Shown: positions 33,888 to 43,997, counted from the first letter of the stretch. The stretch is 64,000 nucleotides of DNA from Nocardiopsis sp. N85 (GCF_028882275.1 NZ_JARBUT010000027.1:1-64000); one strand, 5' to 3'. Notes: a model not told the origin generated them from the letters alone. Translations and numbers: made by a program.

Positions 33888-34929
33888 CGTGAACAGATTC
33901 CGTCGACGCCCGCCCGGTTGCGCGCGCCTCCGGAACCGCGTGAGGGCGGCGGCGCGTCGGGGAGGCCGGGTCGGTGGTCCCCCGCGACGCGGCCCGTCGC
34001 CCGCCGACGGAGAGCGGGGTGCACGCGCACGTCCCCGAACCCCGCGACGCGGCCGGGAACGGTGTCCCGCCGAGCGGTGTGACTTCTCCGGCCCCGCTCC
34101 CGTGGATGCGCGGCGTCGGCGTCCGCCGGAGGCGGCGGTCCGCCCCGTCGGGCGGAGCCACGAGGCCGTAGAAGCCGTAGAAGCCGTAGAAGCCGTCCGA
34201 CTCCTGTCATCCGCCGCGATGACCTGCAAGGACGCGACCGCGAGAAAGGTACACCACTCCAGGGGGCATGGCCCTGCCGGGGAGCCGCCCCCCGAGGTTC
34301 TGCGCGAACACCGCCCGCGGCGGGAGGGGTAGGCGGCGAACGCCCGGAACGGGCCGCCCACGGCCCGGCCGACCGGCGCGCCGGGGCCCCGCGGGTGGGC
34401 GCGGCGCTGAAGGGACGGGGAAGGGACGCCCGTGAGGTCCGGGTCTGCCGAGGACCGGGGACCCGCCCTGTCGGACCGGCCGGAGCGCGTCATCGCCGCC
34501 GTCGCGAAGGACCTGCGGCGGCCCGCGAGGCGCGTCGGGGGCGCGTGAAGGCGCGGTCGGCGGAGCGGCCCGTGATCGGCCAGGGTGTCACGGGAAGCCG
34601 ACGGATCGACGGTCGAAAGGGGGAACGAGCGAAAACCTGCGCCGACTTCCCGTGCGAGTCGAATGTACAGCGGTGAGTTATCGGCGAACAGCCCGATGAC
34701 CTGCCGAATCCGAAGAGCCGACCAAGGTCCCGACACGGAGAAAACCTTCTGTTACTCCCGAAATCAGAGGAATTCCTCAGTCCTCGACGACGTCGCCGAG
34801 GAGTCTCCGGAGCTCCACCGCCCGGGGGTCCACCTCACGGCGGGCGGGAGCTTCGTCCGGGACGTGTGACCGGACCGGGGACCGTTCGGTACCCTCCCAG
34901 GGTCGCCGTACCCGTGGGAGGGTCCCCTC
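33888..34929. other. 1-kb region without a convincing gene
   Basis: Frames in this stretch lack steady codon bias, starts with ribosome sites or recognisable motifs. A 9-bp tandem repeat (GAAGCCGTA and variants, four units) lies at 34162-34197. The last 150 bp are less GC-rich and probably hold the SDR promoter. It may contain decayed genes. Confidence 0.5.
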
Positions 34930-35667
34930 ATGAGTCGTAACGTGCTGGTCACCGGTGCCGCCCGGGGCATCGGCCGGGCGGTCGCCGCCGCCTTCGCCGC
35001 GTCGGGGGACCGGGTCGCCGTGCACTACGGCACGCGCCGCGCGGAGGCGGAGGACACCCTGGCCGCGCTGCCGGGTGAGGGGCACGTCCTCGTCGGGGCC
35101 GATCTGCGCGACCCGGAGGCGGTGGCGTCCCTGGTCGAGCGGGCGGTCGACGGGCTGGGCGGGGTGGACGTGCTGGTGAACAACGCCGCCGTCAACGTCG
35201 CGCACCCCCTCGCCGACACCTCCTACGAGGAGTGGCGCGCGGCCTGGCGCGAGACCATGGACGTCAACGTGTTCGGCGCGGCGAACGTCTCCTACCTCGT
35301 GGCCCGGCACATGATCGACCGGGGTGTGCGGGGCCGCATCGTCAACATCGGCTCGCGCGGCGCCTACAAGGGCGAGCCCGACCACCCCGCCTACGGGGCG
35401 GCCAAGGCGGCCCTGCACTCCCTCGGCCAGTCGTTGGCCGTGGCGCTGGCCCCGCACGGCATCGCGGTCGCCTCGGTGGCGCCCGGGTTCGTGGCCACCG
35501 AGCGCGTCGCCGACCGCCTCTCCGACGCGGTCCTCGCCCAGAGTCCGTTCGGCCGCGTGGCCACGCCCGAGGAGGTGGCCTCGGCGGTGCACCACCTGGC
35601 CTCGCCCGGGGCCGTGTGGTCCTCCGGTGCCGTCCTGGACCTGAACGGCGCCTCCCACCTGCGCTGA
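34930..35667 (+). CDS. short-chain dehydrogenase/reductase (FabG-like)
   Basis: 245 aa Rossmann-fold NAD(P)H enzyme. VTGAARGIGRAV is the cofactor loop, NNAAVN the NNAG-type motif, and IGSRGAYKGEPDHPAYGAAKAA holds the catalytic Ser, Tyr and Lys. GGGAGGG precedes the ATG. Substrate not predictable; the closest style is FabG/gluconate dehydrogenase-like SDRs. Single gene. Confidence 0.92.
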   Translation: MSRNVLVTGAARGIGRAVAAAFAASGDRVAVHYGTRRAEAEDTLAALPGEGHVLVGADLRDPEAVASLVERAVDGLGGVDVLVNNAAVNVAHPLADTSYEEWRAAWRETMDVNVFGAANVSYLVARHMIDRGVRGRIVNIGSRGAYKGEPDHPAYGAAKAALHSLGQSLAVALAPHGIAVASVAPGFVATERVADRLSDAVLAQSPFGRVATPEEVASAVHHLASPGAVWSSGAVLDLNGASHLR

Positions 35668-35922
35668 TAAGGAGATTCCCGGCCCGCCCGTCCCAGCGCA
35701 GCAGGTCGGCGAGCCGTTCGCGGAGGTGATCGACGTGTCGGTGGTCGACCTCGCGCTCCCACCGATCCGCGCACGTCCGGGTGCCGGCCGTTCGGACGGT
35801 GCCGTCGACGCGCCGGGGCATCCCGGACCGGAGCACCCGACGCCGTTCACACGGCGCGTGAGCCCTCGTACGGGACCGCCGTCATCGAGGGCCGGGCGCT
35901 CCCCCTTCAGGACGCCGCGGGT

Positions 35923-36141
35923 TCACTCCCCCTGGTCGGACATGTAGGCCGCGAACTCCTCCAGGGTGATCAGTCCGTCGCCGTCCCGATCCATGGCCTC
36001 GATCGCCTGCCGGGCCTGTGCCTCGGTGCAGGGGTCTCCCATGCGGTGTATCAGGTCGGCGTACTCCTGGGCGGAGATGAGCCCGTCACTGTCGGCGTCG
36101 ACGAACCCGAAGGACGCCGCGTAGTCGGAGGTCGAGGCCAT
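35923..36141 (-). CDS. small EF-hand calcium-binding protein
   Basis: 72 aa with two intact EF-hands: DADSDGLISAQEY (residues 15-27) and DRDGDGLITLEEF (near 51-63), each with acidic residues at positions 1, 3, 5 and 12. It resembles the CabC-type calcium-binding proteins of actinomycetes implicated in calcium buffering and development. GGAG lies upstream of the ATG. Cytoplasmic; stand-alone gene. Confidence 0.9.
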   Translation of the reverse strand: MASTSDYAASFGFVDADSDGLISAQEYADLIHRMGDPCTEAQARQAIEAMDRDGDGLITLEEFAAYMSDQGE

Positions 36142-36366
36142 GTGTCACGCTCCAGGTCGTGTGGGGCGGGGGTACGGGCCGGGCCAGGATACCGGCCCGA
36201 CTGCGGGCGTCCGGACGTCGACGGCACCCTCCCGTCGATGGCCTGCGGGTACCGGGAGGGCCCACCGCCTCGGACTTTCCGGGCATAGGTGACGGGTATC
36301 GGCGTTCCCCGGGTGGGAAGGGCCCGTTTTCCCTAGGCTCGCTCGGAAACATCCCGAGGAGCATCG

Positions 36367-38100
36367 ATGCCCAAGCCGGCGGAGCACACCCTCCCCCGTG
36401 ATCCCTATCGCAATCTGGTCCTTCTGGCCCTCCTCACCCTCTCCGGTCGTCCGCCCGCCCACGAACTCCTCCAACGGGCGCACCGGTTGGTGTCCGGAGC
36501 CCTGCCCTGGGGTCGGCGCAACCCCCGCGCGCACGAGTACCCGCGGGTGCGCCGCCGAGTGCTGCGGCGCGCGTTGCGCGGCCGCCGACCGCTCACGCGC
36601 GGCCACGCCGGGCTGCGGGTCTCACCCGTGGAGGGCCCGGGCCACCTCGACCGGGCGCTGGAGCCCCTGTCCGGGCTGGACCCGGCGGCGCGCGCCGGGT
36701 ACGCGCTGCTGCGTGTGGAGGCGCTGTCCCCGGAGGAGGCCGCCGAGCTGCTGCGTTCGGCCGGTGCGGCCGATCCCGAGGGCGCGCTCGACCGCGCGGC
36801 CGCCGTCCCCGAGGCCCCGCGTCCGCCCGATCCCACGGTGGTGCGGGTCAGCGGACGCGGCGCGCCTCCCACCCGGAGCGCGCTGGCGGTGGTCGGGGCG
36901 GGTCTGCTCGCCGTGGCGGTGGGCGCCCTGGCGCTGACCACCGTGGAGTCGAGTGCGATGCGCTCGGACCCGCCCGCCCCTTGGGCCCCGGGGGCGACGA
37001 CCGTCGCCGAGGAGGTCTGGCGGGAGAGCTTCCGGTTGGACCTGAACGCCTGGCACGCCAGGGGCGACGCCGTGGCCGACGAGGGACTCGTGGACGCGGC
37101 CCTGGCCGCCTGGCGCGACCGCGGGATCCCGCCGCGCGATCCGCGGTTGATCTTCTCGGGGCGGGTCGACGGGCGCGACGTGGTCCTGCTGCACGACACC
37201 CCCTGGACCGCCCGGTACGTCCGCGACGGGGACGACACGGAGATGGAGGTGTTCCCCGAACCCGTCAACGGTGTGGCGAACTGGCCGGCGGTACGGCTGT
37301 CCGCCTCGGCCGACGGGGTGCGCTACCTGTTGCCGCCGTGGGTGACCGAGGCGGCGACGGCCTCCCTGGCCGCGCCGGAGGACGGGTGGGCCGAGGTGGG
37401 GTGGGACGACCACGGGGTGACCGAACCCCTGCCCGCCGACGGGCACTGCGGGACCGGCCCGGTGCTGCGGCTGCGCGCCCCGGACGTGGCCCACGGACAG
37501 CCGTACACGGTGCTGGACCTGGGCGGTTCGGCCACCGCCCACCTGGGGTACATGCCCCCGCCGCCCGCCGAGATCCGCAGGCTGGGTCCGCACGAGGTAC
37601 TGGACCCCGAGAACGGTTTCGCCCTGTGGGGTGAGGTGGCGTGCGCGGGCGGCCCGCCGCGCGAAGCGGTGATCGCGGCGACGGCGTGGGAGTTCGCCGT
37701 GCAGGAACTGCCCGGCGGGGGTTCGGGCCGATGGGTGTGTCTGCGCTACGGCACCCACGACGGGAGCGGACTGGCACGGGCGGTGCTGGTGGCGACCACC
37801 GGGGAGGGCACCGAGACGATCGTCGCCGGGGAGCGCTCGGGAGGCTGGGAGTGCAGCAACCTGGACCGGCAGGTGGTGGCGGGGACCTGGTGGCGGGATC
37901 CCGACGGCGAATGGCACTACCTGGCCGCGGCCTCGCGCGAAGTGGCCGGGATCCGGGTGTCGGGCGGCGTCGACGAGGACGGCGACGGCCCCGTGCTGGC
38001 GGTGGCCGGTCCCGAACGCGGTGACGGCCCTCCCGCCGCACCGGTGACGGTGAGCGCGGTCGACGTCCGCGGTGACGAGATGACCTCTCTCACCGGCTGA
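36367..38100 (+). CDS. single-pass membrane protein with sigma-like cytoplasmic part
   Basis: 577 aa, ATG after GAGGAGC. Residues 1-150 are basic and helical and include LDPAARAGYALLRVEALSPEEAAELL, reminiscent of sigma-factor region 4; this is a resemblance only. One membrane helix lies near 180-198 (ALAVVGAGLLAVAVGALAL). The remaining ~375 residues would be outside, beta-rich and Trp/Gly-rich, with no enzyme motif. Layouts like this (DNA-binding-like inside, sensor outside) occur in actinomycete envelope proteins of unknown role. Confidence 0.7.
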   Translation: MPKPAEHTLPRDPYRNLVLLALLTLSGRPPAHELLQRAHRLVSGALPWGRRNPRAHEYPRVRRRVLRRALRGRRPLTRGHAGLRVSPVEGPGHLDRALEPLSGLDPAARAGYALLRVEALSPEEAAELLRSAGAADPEGALDRAAAVPEAPRPPDPTVVRVSGRGAPPTRSALAVVGAGLLAVAVGALALTTVESSAMRSDPPAPWAPGATTVAEEVWRESFRLDLNAWHARGDAVADEGLVDAALAAWRDRGIPPRDPRLIFSGRVDGRDVVLLHDTPWTARYVRDGDDTEMEVFPEPVNGVANWPAVRLSASADGVRYLLPPWVTEAATASLAAPEDGWAEVGWDDHGVTEPLPADGHCGTGPVLRLRAPDVAHGQPYTVLDLGGSATAHLGYMPPPPAEIRRLGPHEVLDPENGFALWGEVACAGGPPREAVIAATAWEFAVQELPGGGSGRWVCLRYGTHDGSGLARAVLVATTGEGTETIVAGERSGGWECSNLDRQVVAGTWWRDPDGEWHYLAAASREVAGIRVSGGVDEDGDGPVLAVAGPERGDGPPAAPVTVSAVDVRGDEMTSLTG

Positions 38101-38277
38101 CGCCGAGACCCGAAAGCCCGCCCCTTGGCCGGATCCGGACAAGCCGGAGAACCCGGACACGGCGTGTACGGTCGGTGCTCGGGTGATATCACTGGGGTTG
38201 TCGGCCCGTCCGGACGGGAACCGCGTCGCCGTGCGCATTCGACCGCGACGGCCCCGGGCCGTAGTGAGGGTTGAACG

Positions 38278-38508
38278 ATGTCGATCTGGTCTCGTGGAGA
38301 CCGAAGGGGAAGGGTCGAGGAGGCCCTTCTCATGTTGAAGGGGCAGGGCATCATCGACGGCCTGGAGATCCTGGCCGCCGAGGAGCACAAGCCCTACCGG
38401 GTGTTGTTGCCCGCCGGCCTGGTCCACATGGACGAGGACGAGGCGTCGATGTTCGCCTTGGGAGCCGTCGTGGCCGCCTTCGGCGACGTCGCCCGCCGTC
38501 GGGGCTGA
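38278..38508 (+). CDS. 76-aa hypothetical protein
   Basis: GAGGG precedes the ATG and a strong hairpin follows the stop, so this is a complete short transcription unit. The sequence (EEALLMLKGQGIIDGLEIL, MDEDEASMFALGAVVAAFGDV) is a helical, acidic, soluble protein. Not recognised. Confidence 0.55.
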   Translation: MSIWSRGDRRGRVEEALLMLKGQGIIDGLEILAAEEHKPYRVLLPAGLVHMDEDEASMFALGAVVAAFGDVARRRG

Positions 38509-38530
38509 CACCCCCGCCCCGGCCGCCCGC

Positions 38531-38562
38531 GCCCCGAGCGGCCGTCGACGACGGCCCGGGGC
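38531..38562 (+). terminator. hairpin terminator
   Basis: GGCCGTC/GACGGCC stem on a GAC loop, extended by GCCCCG/CGGGGC across a 3-base bulge, 22 bp after the 76-aa gene. Confidence 0.55.
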
Positions 38563-38841
38563 GTGAGGGACCGCGTCCGGGAGCCGGACCCGGTCGGGGA
38601 TCCGGCGCCCCGGCGTCGGTCCGTCGTTCACGGGCGGCCGGACTCGGATCCGGCGGTCCCCCGGGGCCGTCGCGGAACCGGGCACCGTCGCGCGGCCCGT
38701 CGACCCCTCGCCCTGATCACGGTGCCGCGCCCCGTCCCTTCCTCCGTCTCCCGGCCGTCGCCGCCCACGGCGACGGCGTGCCGTGGCTCGCGGGGACCTC
38801 CACGGGTGGGCGGGTCCCGGGCCGGCGAACGGACGGCGGGT
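38563..38841. other. intergenic tail between convergent genes
   Basis: GC-rich sequence between the terminator and the end of the beta-glucosidase gene. I see no gene, repeat or site in it. Confidence 0.5.
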
Positions 38842-40242
38842 TCAGCGGGCGGTGGTGCGGCGGGCCCGTTGGGTGGTGAGGAGCTCGCGGTACCAGTGGT
38901 AGCTGTCCTTGGGATGGCGGGCCAGGAGTTCGTAGTCCACCCGGACCAGGCCGAAGCGCCGGTCGTAGCCGTAGGCCCACTCGAAGTTGTCGAGCAGGGA
39001 CCAGACGAAGTAGCCGCGCACGTCCACTCCCGCGTCGATGGCGGCGGCCAGGGCGTTCAGGTGGTCGCGCAGGTAGACGATGCGGTCGGCGTCGTGGACC
39101 CGCCCGGAGTCGTCGGGCCTGTCGTCCTCGGCCGACCCGTTCTCGGTGATGAGGATGGGCGGCAGGTCGGGGTAGCGCCGGTCGAGGTCGACGAGCATCT
39201 CGGTGAAGGTCTCCGGGACGACGGGCCAGCCCATGGTGGTGTGCCGGACCCCTTCGTAGGCGACCTGTTCGGTGCCGATGTCCACGGCGGTGCGGGCGGC
39301 CGGGTCGGGCTCGGTGTGGGGGGCGTCCCGCAACATGATGGGCCGGTAGTAGTTGACACCGACGAAGTCGAGGGGCTGGCCGATGATGTCGAGGTCGCCG
39401 TCGCGTCGGTGGGCGTCGTCGACGAGGTCGCCCCACACCTCCTTCTCGTTGTCGGGGTAGGCCCCGGCGAAGAGGGGGTCGAGCCAGACCCGGTTGTGCA
39501 GGGTGCGGGCGCGTTCGACGGCGGCCCGGTCGGCCGCGGAGTCGGTGGCGGGGACGAGGTGGTCGGGGTTGAGGGTGATGCCGACGTCTCCGGCGGCGGC
39601 CGCGCGCAGTTCTCCGACGGCCATCCCGTGGGCCAGGAGCAGGTGGTGGGCGGCGGCCAGGGCGGGGGTCCCCTCGCGGGTGCCGGGGGCGTGGCGGCCG
39701 ATGGCGTGGCCGACGAAGGCGACGCAGAAGGGCTCGTTGAGGGTGATCCACCGGCTGACCCGGTCCCCGAGCCGGTCGGCGACGATGCGGGTGTACTCGG
39801 CGAACCGGTAGGCGGTGTCGCGGACGCGCCAGCCTCCGGTGTCCTCCAGCGCCTGGGGCAGGTCCCAGTGGTAGAGGGTGAGGACGGGTTCGATGCCGGC
39901 GGCCAGGACGGTGTCGACGAGTCGGTCGTAGAAGGCCATGCCTTCGGGGTTGGGGCGGCCGGCGCCGGTGGGCTGGACGCGGGGCCAGGCGACGGAGAAG
40001 CGGTACAGGTCCACGCCCAGGTCGGCGAGGAGGGCGACGTCCTCTCCGTAGCGGTGGTAGTGATCGCAGGCGATGTCACCGGTCTCACCGCGGACGACCC
40101 GGCCCGGGGTGCGGCAGTAGGTGTCCCAGATGGAGGGGCCGCGCCCTCCCTCGTGCGCTCCGCCCTCGATCTGGTAGGCGGCGGTGGCGGTGCCGAAGAG
40201 CAGGTGGGCGGGCAGTTCGGGGAGGTGAGCGGGGTGTTCCAT
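38842..40242 (-). CDS. GH1 beta-glucosidase
   Basis: 466 aa from ATG 40242 (GGAAGG six bases upstream). FGTATAAYQIEGGAHEGGRGPSIWD is the GH1 N-terminal signature, TLNEPFC near residue 165 carries the acid/base Glu and ITENGS near 360 the nucleophile Glu. It lacks a signal peptide, so it hydrolyses imported cellobiose or other beta-glucosides in the cytoplasm. A CelR/CebR-type operator lies 19 bp upstream, as for bglC-type genes in cellulolytic actinomycetes. Confidence 0.95.
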   Translation of the reverse strand: MEHPAHLPELPAHLLFGTATAAYQIEGGAHEGGRGPSIWDTYCRTPGRVVRGETGDIACDHYHRYGEDVALLADLGVDLYRFSVAWPRVQPTGAGRPNPEGMAFYDRLVDTVLAAGIEPVLTLYHWDLPQALEDTGGWRVRDTAYRFAEYTRIVADRLGDRVSRWITLNEPFCVAFVGHAIGRHAPGTREGTPALAAAHHLLLAHGMAVGELRAAAAGDVGITLNPDHLVPATDSAADRAAVERARTLHNRVWLDPLFAGAYPDNEKEVWGDLVDDAHRRDGDLDIIGQPLDFVGVNYYRPIMLRDAPHTEPDPAARTAVDIGTEQVAYEGVRHTTMGWPVVPETFTEMLVDLDRRYPDLPPILITENGSAEDDRPDDSGRVHDADRIVYLRDHLNALAAAIDAGVDVRGYFVWSLLDNFEWAYGYDRRFGLVRVDYELLARHPKDSYHWYRELLTTQRARRTTAR

Positions 40243-40260
40243 CGTCGGCCTTCCAAAAGG

Positions 40261-40274
40261 TGGGAGCGCTCCCA
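40261..40274. promoter_or_regulatory. CelR/CebR-type operator of the beta-glucosidase gene
   Basis: TGGGAGCGCTCCCA, a perfect 14-bp palindrome 19 bp before the GH1 start and matching the cellobiose-responsive LacI-family consensus. It could also affect the divergent coiled-coil gene. Confidence 0.8.
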
Positions 40275-40466
40275 ATATTAAGCCACGTGATTCATATGAC
40301 CAATCACCCCTCGGTAGTGGATACACCACCCTGCGCAAGGAACCCCCTCCCCCAGATCACCGTGTGCTCACGTTCGCCCGGAATTCGGAACCCGGAGCGG
40401 CCCCTCCCCCGTCCCAAGCGGCAGCGCATCACCCGCCCCGGGCGCCTGGAAGGAACTCATCGGATC

Positions 40467-42026
40467 GTGGACTGGATCGACTACTCGCAGAACCGACGCA
40501 TCAGGGAACTCGAAGAGGGCGTCAGCACGGCCCATTCGATGCTCTACTCCGAACGCCGAAGGATGCGCTCGGAGCTGTCACAGCTGCGCGGCGGCCTCGA
40601 ACAGCGACTGAACCGGGTCTCGGCGACCCTGGACGCCTTCATCGAACTCAGCGACGTACGCGCCACCCTGGCCGTGTTCGCCCCCAACGCCCTGGCCCGG
40701 CACCGCACCCTGAGCATGATCGACGGCGAGGTCCCCGCCACCCTGGAGCTGGAGGACGTCCCCGACTACTGGCTCGTCCCCGCCGCCCGGGGCCTGCACG
40801 CCCTGCTCACCGGCTCCCCCGACACGGCCCGGCTGCGGTTCCGGGAGGCGGCCGAACGCGATCCGGAGCGGGCCGGCGCCTTCGCCGTCCTGGCCACCGC
40901 CCTCACCAGCGCCGAGTACGCCCGAGCCCTGGGCACGACCGAGGAGTTGCTCCCCCACCTGCCCGCGCCCGACGAGCGGATGTCCCGGGGACGCCGCGCC
41001 CTGTGGATGTTGACCGCCGACGGCTCCCTGGGCGAGGACGCCCGCGAACACCTGCTGCTGTCCACCCTGCGGCACTGGTCCCGGCTGGAGACGACCCTCC
41101 CCTCGATCGACCTGTCCGGTCCGGCCCGGACCGCGCAGTCCACCTCTTCGCGCAAACGCGGCGGTGTCAACGCACAGGGCGAGGAGGCCATCGAAACCCG
41201 CGCCCGGGCCGTCGAACGGCTCGCCGCGCTGCGCGAGAACATCGCCCGCATCACCGCCCTGGGCAGTGAGGACACACAGGTCGAGGGGCTCGCCCCCGAC
41301 CAGGCCAGCGCCGTCTTCCTCTCCGAGGCCCTGATCTCCCTGGTGAGCGAGGGGACCGCCGAGGAGGCCCCGCTCATCGCCCGCGCCAACGAACTGCGCG
41401 CGGTCATCGAGAACGGCGGGGGCGGCCGCATCCCCGGCTGGGACGACGAGGTCGGGACCGTCGCCTCGCTGCTGGAGGAGGACCTGCGCCGCGAGGGGGT
41501 GCCCCCGCACCGCAGCACGTTCGCGCTGGTCCTGCAACGCCCGGCCGTGATGAGGACGGTCGAGGAGCTGGTCGAACAGGCCCGCACCCCGATTCCGGAG
41601 GACACCTTCGTCACCCTGCACGGGTTGCGCGTCACCGTCGGCGGGCACGGGCCCTCCTCCGAGGAACTGCGCAAGGCCCGGACCCGGCTCGCCGACCGCC
41701 ATCGGCCGGAGGGCAAGGGCCGCACCTACCTGTGGGGGTTCGCGGCGCTGGCGGCCCTCCTCGCGGTCCTGGGCCTGGTGGCCCAGTCCGGGTTCGCGTG
41801 GTTCCTGTGCCTGGCCTCCGCGATCGCCGCCGGAGGCGCCTACGTGTTCGACTCCAAGGAGCGCGGGCGGGCCCGGGAGGCGTCGGAGTACGCGTTCGAC
41901 CGGTTGAAGAAGGAGGCCGACCAGGCCGGGGACCGGTGGCGGAAGCGACGGGAGGCCGCCGAGGAGCATCCCGCCACCGCGCAACGGTCGGCGAACGAGA
42001 TCTCCGGGTTGCTGGACCCGCGCTAA
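40467..42026 (+). CDS. coiled-coil membrane protein of unknown function
   Basis: 519 aa from GTG 40467 (AAGGAAC about 11 bases upstream); the frame is open to 40260 but the extension has no coding character. The N-terminal ~60 residues are coiled coil (RRMRSELSQLRGGLEQRL), the middle is TPR-like or helical (ARLRFREAAERDPERAGAFAVL), and two membrane helices near 430-465 (WGFAALAALLAVLGLVAQ, FLCLASAIAAGGAYVF) precede a basic cytoplasmic tail. It is adjacent to the DUF1266 gene and probably co-transcribed. Confidence 0.7.
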   Translation: MDWIDYSQNRRIRELEEGVSTAHSMLYSERRRMRSELSQLRGGLEQRLNRVSATLDAFIELSDVRATLAVFAPNALARHRTLSMIDGEVPATLELEDVPDYWLVPAARGLHALLTGSPDTARLRFREAAERDPERAGAFAVLATALTSAEYARALGTTEELLPHLPAPDERMSRGRRALWMLTADGSLGEDAREHLLLSTLRHWSRLETTLPSIDLSGPARTAQSTSSRKRGGVNAQGEEAIETRARAVERLAALRENIARITALGSEDTQVEGLAPDQASAVFLSEALISLVSEGTAEEAPLIARANELRAVIENGGGGRIPGWDDEVGTVASLLEEDLRREGVPPHRSTFALVLQRPAVMRTVEELVEQARTPIPEDTFVTLHGLRVTVGGHGPSSEELRKARTRLADRHRPEGKGRTYLWGFAALAALLAVLGLVAQSGFAWFLCLASAIAAGGAYVFDSKERGRAREASEYAFDRLKKEADQAGDRWRKRREAAEEHPATAQRSANEISGLLDPR

Positions 42027-42074
42027 CATCCCTTGAATCGATGGACCCCAGGAGGCGGGAGGCAGGGACCGGGC

Positions 42075-42842
42075 ATGGGCCTGTTCACGAAGAGACCGCG
42101 GCTGCTCAGCGACCCCCAGGGGGTGTTCCAGGGGCCGCTGGCACACGCCTTCGCCACCGGGGCCCACATGCCGGTGGCGGGCGGCGGGGTGTGGAACGCG
42201 GTGCACTCGTCGTGCTCGTGTTGCGACGCCGAGGACGAGCGCGAGAAGTTGCGCGTCTCCTGGGACATCACCGACACCGCCGGCTGGGAGCAGGCCCTGC
42301 TGGCCCTGACCGAGGAGGTCCGCCCGCCCACCGCCCTGTCCACCGTGCTGGAGTTGCGCGTCCAGGCGATCACCGCCCGACCCGACGTCCCCTTCGACGC
42401 GGGCGGCTGGCCCGACCTCATCGGGTACTGGTGCCAGAGCCGGGGCGCCGCACGCGAGGTCTACGACGAGATGGTCACCGAGGCCGCCCGGGTGTGGGAG
42501 TACGAGGAGCGCATGACCTCCGACGGGGTGCTGCCCCGGGGCGCCGTGGTGCGCACCGTACGCGCCTACGACTTCGGGCGGGCGGTGAACCTGGCGCGGT
42601 GGGGCGCCAACGGCGGGTACGCGAGCGAGGACATGGCGCGTCACCACATCATCCGGGCCGGGGCGATGTCGATGCGCTTCCACGGTTCGTGGGAGGAGAT
42701 GTCGGCCGGGTTCACCCTGGGGCGGGCGATGGGTTTCGACGACGGTGCGTTCGGGCCGTACTACACCGACTCGGTCGAGGCGCACAAGGCACTGGTCGGC
42801 GATCCGCGGAGCCCGTGGCGGAACCTGCCCTGGCGGATGTAG
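42075..42842 (+). CDS. DUF1266-domain protein
   Basis: 255 aa from ATG 42075. It carries the DUF1266 pattern: LRVSWDITDTAGWEQALLAL, then YDFGRAVNLARWGANGGYAS and FHGSWEEMSAGFTLGRAMGFDD at the C-terminus. The function of this widespread domain is unknown; in enterobacteria it occurs near contact-dependent systems. A CSCC cysteine cluster near residue 50 is notable. It starts 48 bp after the coiled-coil membrane protein, suggesting an operon. Confidence 0.85.
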   Translation: MGLFTKRPRLLSDPQGVFQGPLAHAFATGAHMPVAGGGVWNAVHSSCSCCDAEDEREKLRVSWDITDTAGWEQALLALTEEVRPPTALSTVLELRVQAITARPDVPFDAGGWPDLIGYWCQSRGAAREVYDEMVTEAARVWEYEERMTSDGVLPRGAVVRTVRAYDFGRAVNLARWGANGGYASEDMARHHIIRAGAMSMRFHGSWEEMSAGFTLGRAMGFDDGAFGPYYTDSVEAHKALVGDPRSPWRNLPWRM

Positions 42843-42863
42843 CGCACCGGGGCGGCACCGTGG

Positions 42864-43997
42864 TCAGAGCCAGCCGTTGCGACGGAAGACCAGGTAGAGG
42901 GTGACGCTGGACAGCGCCATCAGGGCGAGGGTGAAAGGCCAGCCGAAGGCCCACCCGAACCCGGGTCTCGGGGCGATGTTCATCCCGTAGATCGAGGAGA
43001 TGAGGGTGGGCACCACCAGGATGCCGCCCCAGGAGGACACCTTCTTCATCGCCTCGTTCTGCGACTGCCCGATGAGCGTGCTGTTGACCGACATGATGTT
43101 CTGCAACAGCTGCCGGAACCCGTCGACGCGTTCGCGCACCGCCGTCGCGTGGTCGGCGACGTCGCGCAGGTAGTGGCGCAGCAGGGTCGGTCCCCCGTGG
43201 CGGTCACCGTGCGGGCGGAGGTGGCCGGGGCCGTCCGGGTCCGGGTGTTCGAGCGAGGTCATGAGCTCGTCGAGGAGCGCGCCGAGCGGATCGACGGCGC
43301 GTTGCAGGAGGATGACCTCGCGGGCCAGCCGGTAGGTACGGCGCGAGGCCTCGGGATCGCCGCTGAACACCTGGGTCTCGACCTCGTCGATGTCCTCCCG
43401 CAGGCTCGCGATGGCGGGGGCGTAGGCGTCCACGACCCGGTCGAGGGTGACGTAGAGGACCGCCAGGGGGCCGTGGGCGAGCAGACGGGGCTCCCCCTCC
43501 AGGTCGCGGCGCAGGGCGTCGAGGTCGAGCCGGTCGTCGTGGGTGATGGTGATGACGAAGTCCCGGCCCACGAAGAGGTGGACCTCGCCGATCCGGACCG
43601 CCTCCCGTTCCTCGTCGTACCCCGCCGGGCGCAACACCATGAAGAGGATGTCGTGGTACAGCTCGCCCTTGGGTCGCTGGTGGGCGACGATGGAGTCCTC
43701 CAGGGCCAGGGGCGGCAGCCGGAAGACGCGGGCGAGGTCCATGAGCCGTGACCGGTCGGGGTTCTCCAGGGCGATCCACGCCATGAGGCCGTCGTGTGCG
43801 GCGATGGCGTCGCGGGCCTCGGCGGCGGAGTCGACGTCCCGCTCGGGCCGACCGCCCCGGTAGAGGCGGATCGACATGCGTCCGGGTCCGGTGTCGGCGG
43901 GCACGACCGCGGCCGAGCCCCCCAGGGCCATGGTGCGCTCGGGCGAGGAGGCGGCGTCGCCGGGTTCCTCGTGGGGGTCGGGTGCGCCGGTGGTCAC
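42864..43997 (-). CDS. corA: CorA-family magnesium/cobalt transporter
   Basis: 377 aa. The long N-terminal cytoplasmic funnel domain is followed by two C-terminal membrane helices with the signature YGMN between them (ISSIYGMNIAPRPGFGWAF); the basic end FRRNGWL is cytoplasmic. Length and layout match the CorA pentameric channel for Mg2+ (or Co2+/Zn2+). The N-terminal 40 residues are extra and poorly ordered. Single gene. Confidence 0.93.
   Translation of the reverse strand: MTTGAPDPHEEPGDAASSPERTMALGGSAAVVPADTGPGRMSIRLYRGGRPERDVDSAAEARDAIAAHDGLMAWIALENPDRSRLMDLARVFRLPPLALEDSIVAHQRPKGELYHDILFMVLRPAGYDEEREAVRIGEVHLFVGRDFVITITHDDRLDLDALRRDLEGEPRLLAHGPLAVLYVTLDRVVDAYAPAIASLREDIDEVETQVFSGDPEASRRTYRLAREVILLQRAVDPLGALLDELMTSLEHPDPDGPGHLRPHGDRHGGPTLLRHYLRDVADHATAVRERVDGFRQLLQNIMSVNSTLIGQSQNEAMKKVSSWGGILVVPTLISSIYGMNIAPRPGFGWAFGWPFTLALMALSSVTLYLVFRRNGWL

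Noticed and set aside
34162..34197. CRISPR-like or coding repeat (GAAGCCGTA units)
   Set aside because: Only four 9-bp units without spacers; a simple tandem repeat.
34777..34869. Short minus-strand frame ending VELRRLLGDVVED
   Set aside because: The tail looks plausible but there is no start with a ribosome site, and the longer frame is antisense to the SDR gene.
35668..35850. Minus-strand coding fragment before the SDR gene's 3' end
   Set aside because: A short stretch looks coding-like (REVDHRHVDHLRERLADLLRW), but the frame then runs antisense through the SDR gene and has no supported boundaries.
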